DNA of 9,883 bases, from assembly GCA_025363505.1 (NCBI GenBank), contig JANYDV010000064.1:1-9883 (forward strand). The letters run 5' to 3'. A program made the translations under genes and the position numbers. Numbering within the stretch: position 1 is the stretch's first letter; each line of letters starts with the position of its first letter. Origin of the DNA: Bacteroidota bacterium (GTDB taxonomy: Bacteria > Bacteroidota > Ignavibacteria > Palsa-1295). Of the stretch, positions 6,924-9,883 are shown one piece after another. The notes under the pieces are model-generated. The model saw only the letters and a program-made list of their open reading frames with translations, had not been told where the DNA came from and made no database searches.

Positions 6924-8405
6924 TTAATACGCTTTAGACCAGATCACTTCGTATTTTGCCGCTTCTCCGGTGACGATGCACTTCGTTGGCGCTGTCGTAC
7001 TTCTAAATTCTGCATCGGGAATACAGCGTATCGTCGCTCGGGTTTCTTCTTTGACCTTTGCTTCGCTGGCGGGGTCGCCATTCCAACCGGCATAAACAAA
7101 GCCTCCGTCACGAGAAAGAATTTCTTTCATTTGCTCGTAATCGGTAATGCCGCGAATTGAATTCGATTCGCGGCGTGCGGTTGCATTCTTCAGCAACTGC
7201 GATTGGATTTCTCCGGCGATGTCTTCAACCGCATCGCAGAGCGCATCCATCGCAATAAACAATTTTTGTTTCTTACCCGGCTTTGGCTCTTCACGAGTAT
7301 CGAGGGTAATGCGTGGTGCGATTACCACAGTCGAGTTTGCGACATCTTTCGGACCGATCTCTATGCGCATCGGCACACCTTTCAACTCCCACTCATAATA
7401 TTTTGCACCCGGAGACATATTATCACGAGTATCCATTTTGACGCGGAAGCCTTTTGACTTTAAGTCTTTGAAAAGCCTATCAGCTGTTTCAAGAACAATT
7501 GATTTTTCTTCGTCAGTCTTATAGATCGGAACGATAACGGCTACAGTCGGCGCCAAGCGAGGCGGCAACACCAAACCGGTATCATCGGAATGCACCATAA
7601 TGAGCGAGCCGATAAGTCGGGTCGAAACACCCCATGAGGTATTCCAAGCATATTGCATCGAACCATCGCGACCTTGAAACTCTAAGTTAAAAACCTTCGA
7701 AAAATTTTGCCCGAGATTATGGCTCGTACCTGCCTGAAGTGCTTTGTTATCTTGCATCATTGCTTCGATGCAATAAGTACGAAGGGCACCGGCAAATCGC
7801 TCGCTATCGGTTTTACGACCGGTAATCACCGGCGTTGCCATAAAGTCTTCGGCGAAGCTACGATAGACACCAAGCATTTTCAGGGTTTCTTCTTCTGCTT
7901 CAGCTTCTGTTTCGTGCGCAGTGTGCCCTTCTTGCCAAAGAAATTCGGTTGTGCGAAGGAACAAACGTGTGCGCATTTCCCAGCGCATAACGTTTGCCCA
8001 TTGGTTCATTAGTATTGGAAGATCACGATACCCTTGCACCCATTTTGCAAACATCGTATAGATCATCGTCTCCGAAGTCGGGCGGATTACTAACGGCTCT
8101 TCAAGCTCTTTGCCTCCGCCGTGGGTCACCACCGCAAGCTCCGGCGCGAAACCTTCGACGTGTGCTGCCTCTTTTTTTAAGAATGACTCGGGTATCAACA
8201 ATGGAAAATAGGCATTCTCGTGACCCGTCTCTTTGAACATCTTATCGAGATTCTGTTGGATCAACTCCCAGATACCATAACCATTCGGGCGAATAACCAT
8301 ACAACCGCGCACCGGTGAATGCTCGGCTAATTGGGCACGTTCGACCAGTTCATTATACCAGGCGCTAAAATCTTGCGCTCGTGTCGTTAGTTTTTCGTCT
8401 GCCAT
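6924..8405 (-). CDS. proS: Prolyl-tRNA synthetase, type 3 (eukaryote/archaeal-like)
   Basis: A 493-residue class II synthetase that charges tRNA-Pro. It is the short form without the ~180-residue editing insertion of type 1 enzymes. Landmarks are SPVRGCMVIRPNGYGIWE (30-47), RPTSET (108-113), motif 2 around RWEMRTRLFLRTTEFLWQEG (141-160), AGTSHNLGQNFSK (225-237), motif 3 around GSLIMVHSDDTGLVLPPRLA (266-285), the anticodon-binding segment with KGVPMRIEIGPKD (342-354), and the type 3 C-terminal domain ending in the conserved KAY. In that last domain the zinc cysteines are mostly gone: WNGDPASE (441-448) where Cys is usual at 442 and 447, and CIVTG (476-480) where CxxC is usual. The catalytic core looks intact. 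It converges on the secreted-protein gene with five bases between stops. No Shine-Dalgarno-like sequence precedes ATG 8403-8405. Confidence 0.97.
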   Translation of the reverse strand: MADEKLTTRAQDFSAWYNELVERAQLAEHSPVRGCMVIRPNGYGIWELIQQNLDKMFKETGHENAYFPLLIPESFLKKEAAHVEGFAPELAVVTHGGGKELEEPLVIRPTSETMIYTMFAKWVQGYRDLPILMNQWANVMRWEMRTRLFLRTTEFLWQEGHTAHETEAEAEEETLKMLGVYRSFAEDFMATPVITGRKTDSERFAGALRTYCIEAMMQDNKALQAGTSHNLGQNFSKVFNLEFQGRDGSMQYAWNTSWGVSTRLIGSLIMVHSDDTGLVLPPRLAPTVAVIVPIYKTDEEKSIVLETADRLFKDLKSKGFRVKMDTRDNMSPGAKYYEWELKGVPMRIEIGPKDVANSTVVIAPRITLDTREEPKPGKKQKLFIAMDALCDAVEDIAGEIQSQLLKNATARRESNSIRGITDYEQMKEILSRDGGFVYAGWNGDPASEAKVKEETRATIRCIPDAEFRSTTAPTKCIVTGEAAKYEVIWSKAY

Positions 8406-8451
8406 CTGATGATAATTAAAAGAGAATAGAGGCTGTATAAGGGTTTATTAT

Positions 8452-8477
8452 GATTCGGAGTTCCTCTGAGCCGAATC
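8452..8477. repeat. Inverted repeat between proS and the lipoprotein gene
   Basis: GATTCGG (8452-8458) and CCGAATC (8471-8477) are perfect 7-bp arms around a 12-base spacer, in the 146-base divergent intergenic region. There is no T-run, so it is not an intrinsic terminator. It lies 46 bases upstream of proS (minus) and 74 bases upstream of the lipoprotein start, so an operator or a leader hairpin in the proS mRNA is possible but unproven. Confidence 0.4.
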
Positions 8478-8551
8478 GGGGCACTTAATCATTAAAATCT
8501 ATCTTAACAATATCCCATCCTTTCAATTATCACAAACAAATGGCTACACTT

Positions 8552-8851
8552 ATGAAAAAAACAATACTATTTGTCATCGCACTATTTGCATTCGGGTGCA
8601 ACAATCAAAAGGCACCTGATACTGAAGTCAAATCACCCGATACGGTAGTCGTGGTTCAACATCCTGCCCCGATGTCACCAAACAACACACCGACAACTAA
8701 CCAAACTCCGGCTCAAAAGAAAGATGCGCTCGACAAAGCAAATGATGCTCTTGATAACGCAAATAAAACCGTCACGAAGAGCGGTGAAGTTATTGACAAA
8801 GCCGCAGCTCTCAGAAGAAAAACAGATAGCTTAATGAATAAACAACGCTAA
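8552..8851 (+). CDS. Small lipoprotein with a helical C-terminus, unknown function
   Basis: Taken from the ATG at 8552 the protein has 99 residues; an in-frame ATG at 8540 would add four and cannot be excluded. MKKTILFVIALFAFGC is a textbook lipoprotein signal, with the acylated Cys at 16 (lipobox AFGC). A Pro/Thr/Asn-rich linker (residues ~18-54) follows, then a charged, Ala-rich, probably helical tail (55-99) with the heptad-like duplication DALDKAN/DALDNAN (58-71). Such small lipoproteins are common in this phylum and often have no assigned role; the tail could mediate helix packing or oligomers. It stands alone: proS is divergent, and a terminator overlaps the stop codon. I do not recognise a family. 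Confidence 0.75.
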   Translation: MKKTILFVIALFAFGCNNQKAPDTEVKSPDTVVVVQHPAPMSPNNTPTTNQTPAQKKDALDKANDALDNANKTVTKSGEVIDKAAALRRKTDSLMNKQR

Positions 8852-8877
8852 AACCCTGTAGGATTTAGCCGTTTTTT
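8847..8877 (+). terminator. Intrinsic terminator overlapping the lipoprotein stop codon
   Basis: GCTAAA-A-CC (8847-8855) pairs with GG-A-TTTAGC (8861-8869), leaving a single A-A mismatch and the 5-base loop CTGTA. CG and six T (8872-8877) follow. The TAA stop (8849-8851) lies inside the left arm, so the terminator is built partly from coding sequence. Confidence 0.72.
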
Positions 8878-9391
8878 ACTGTACTGTGTTTAGTACAATA
8901 TTTTAGTGGGGCGGGCTTTCTTAGTCCGCCTAATTTATCGGACTTATACCTTCCCAAAATCCTTCCTCCATTCCCAGAATTTACACACCTCCCACCGAGA
9001 CAGAGAGTAAATTTGAGAGGTTAAATTGTCCGAGATCGAATAGACTTTCTTACACACGAATCTCTATCTCATTATATTACATAATCTTCCGACTAAAGAA
9101 AACCTACATACCTTCTGGTGGCTCCCTCAAAACACCCCACGGATATCACTTCCGATAAAGACACACATACACATCTGCAGACCCACCTAACCACCTACAA
9201 AAATACGAAATAATAAGCAATTTGTCAAGGTGCCCATAGACAGAATTATTCATTATTTATTGTAACTTTCATAGCCACCGAGAGTTTATACACATAGTGA
9301 ATCTCTGCTCTGAAACTGGCGTATTTCGTCTATAAGTCGAACCATAGAAGATGGTTTTGAGTTGATTTTTTTGACAAATCTTCTTGCTCAA
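8852..9391. other. 540-base gene-free stretch
   Basis: No open frame of gene-like length or character is seen on either strand. The left end has the terminator above plus two hairpins (8880-8897 and 8910-8930). From about 8941 to 9210 the plus strand is strikingly poor in G and rich in A and C, unlike the flanking genes. The last ~130 bases are AT-rich and should contain the promoter of the next gene; TAACTTTC at 9263-9270 is one base off the TAnnTTTG consensus. No tRNA, rRNA or mobile-element ends were recognised. Confidence 0.6.
8910..8930. terminator. GC-rich hairpin, possible second or reverse-strand terminator
   Basis: GGCGGGCT (8910-8917) pairs with AGTCCGCC (8923-8930), 8 bp with one G-U pair and the loop TTCTT. 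The right side is followed only by TAATTTAT, a poor T-tract. On the minus strand it would be followed by CACTAAAATATT, also poor. A weaker 6-bp hairpin, TGTACT (8880-8885) with AGTACA (8892-8897), lies just before it. Confidence 0.35.
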
Positions 9392-9883
9392 ATGAAAAAT
9401 ACCTCTTCATTATATCGTCTTTGTATTATTATATTTTTCCTATTACTTTTTGAGCCAAAATTTATTTATGCTCAGCCCTCGCCTGCGATTGATTGGCAAC
9501 GCTGTATTGGGGGAGACTTAACTGAGGAACCGACTCAAATTATCACTACCCGAGATGGTGGATGTATTATTGTAGCTAGAACTTTCTCTAAAAACGGAGA
9601 TATACGTAATGCACCGGACAATGAATTTAACGGGTGGGTTGTTAAACTCGACCCGATAGGTAATACCCAATGGAGCAGATGTGTTGATGTCAATGATATC
9701 AATTCTCTTCAATCAGTAATAGAAACCTCTGAAGGAGACTTTGTTGTCGCCGGCGACACTCGGTCAATGTATGTAGGAAGTGCTAAAAGTCACGGAGGTT
9801 CCGATGCATTAGTAATCAAACTCAACAAGGACGGTGATATAATTTGGCAGAAAGTTTATGGTGGCTCAGCAGGGGATGGGGCA
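9392..9883 (+). CDS. Secreted repeat protein, paralogue-like to 5464-6918 (N-terminal part)
   Basis: The frame opens at ATG 9392 and stays open to the last base, giving 164 residues. Residues 1-28 are a signal peptide (hydrophobic CIIIFFLLLF, ending IYAQ). The mature part has the same repeat style as the secreted protein at 5464-6918: an opening W..CIGG, TTRDGGCIIVA (52-62), WVVKLDPIGNTQW (82-94), ETSEGDFVVAG (111-121), ALVIKLNKDGDIIWQKVYGG (139-158). The second repeat comes ~59 residues after the first, longer than in the other protein. A propeller-like secreted protein with a C-terminal T9SS domain is expected, but that end is outside the window. No clear ribosome-binding site is seen; 9346-9352 and 9378-9384 (AGAAGAT/ATCTTCT) could pair just before the start. 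Confidence 0.8.
   Translation, partial: MKNTSSLYRLCIIIFFLLLFEPKFIYAQPSPAIDWQRCIGGDLTEEPTQIITTRDGGCIIVARTFSKNGDIRNAPDNEFNGWVVKLDPIGNTQWSRCVDVNDINSLQSVIETSEGDFVVAGDTRSMYVGSAKSHGGSDALVIKLNKDGDIIWQKVYGGSAGDGA

Noticed and set aside
6921..6930. Palindrome GTATTAATAC at the convergent ends of the secreted-protein gene and proS.
   Set aside because: Ten AT-rich bases that include the proS stop codon; no stable hairpin loop is possible.
9182..9195. Minus-strand G-runs that could form a G-quadruplex.
   Set aside because: Three of the four runs are only two bases long; a two-quartet structure is weak and expected by chance in a C-rich stretch.
8994..9306. Short repeated words (CACCGAGA and GAATCTCT, each twice, in the same order).
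   Set aside because: Eight-base words with different spacing (63 and 23 bases) are not enough to claim a repeat array or attachment site.

Overview
The window fits a member of the Bacteroidota/Chlorobi/Kapabacteria group (FCB group). The pointers are a secreted protein ending in a type IX secretion (T9SS) sorting domain, two lipoproteins, a TAnnTTTG-type promoter element, a type 3 prolyl-tRNA synthetase, and a SAM-riboswitch methionine operon of the sort common in that group. A species cannot be named from this sequence. About 83% of the window is coding.

Layout. Bases 1-584 (+) hold the end of a STAS-domain anti-anti-sigma factor, overlapping by one base a small HATPase (RsbW/SpoIIAB-like) anti-sigma kinase; together they look like a partner-switching module. 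Bases 641-839 carry a clear SAM-I (S-box) riboswitch followed by an intrinsic terminator. After a further structured leader come three overlapping genes (981-4242): a cystathionine gamma-synthase family enzyme, homoserine O-acyltransferase (metX) and a short homoserine dehydrogenase without an ACT domain (hom). These three would make homoserine, activate it and add sulfur, so the operon covers the dedicated steps to methionine and is switched off when SAM is plentiful.

On the minus strand, converging on hom, are a 68-residue rubredoxin-like zinc-ribbon protein (4245-4451) and a lipoprotein L,D-transpeptidase (4484-5374). Divergent from these, 5464-6918 (+) encodes a secreted protein with seven ~50-residue repeats (probably a seven-bladed propeller) and a T9SS sorting domain. 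It ends five bases from the end of proS (6924-8405, minus). Then come a small lipoprotein (8552-8851, +) whose stop codon lies inside its own terminator hairpin, a 540-base gene-free stretch, and the first 164 residues of a second secreted repeat protein of the same kind (9392 to the window edge).

I see no CRISPR array, insertion sequence, prophage, tRNA or rRNA. The region looks like ordinary chromosome. The points most worth a second look are the riboswitch leader, the degenerate ATP-binding G1 box in the anti-sigma kinase, the lost zinc ligands in ProRS, and the paired secreted repeat proteins.
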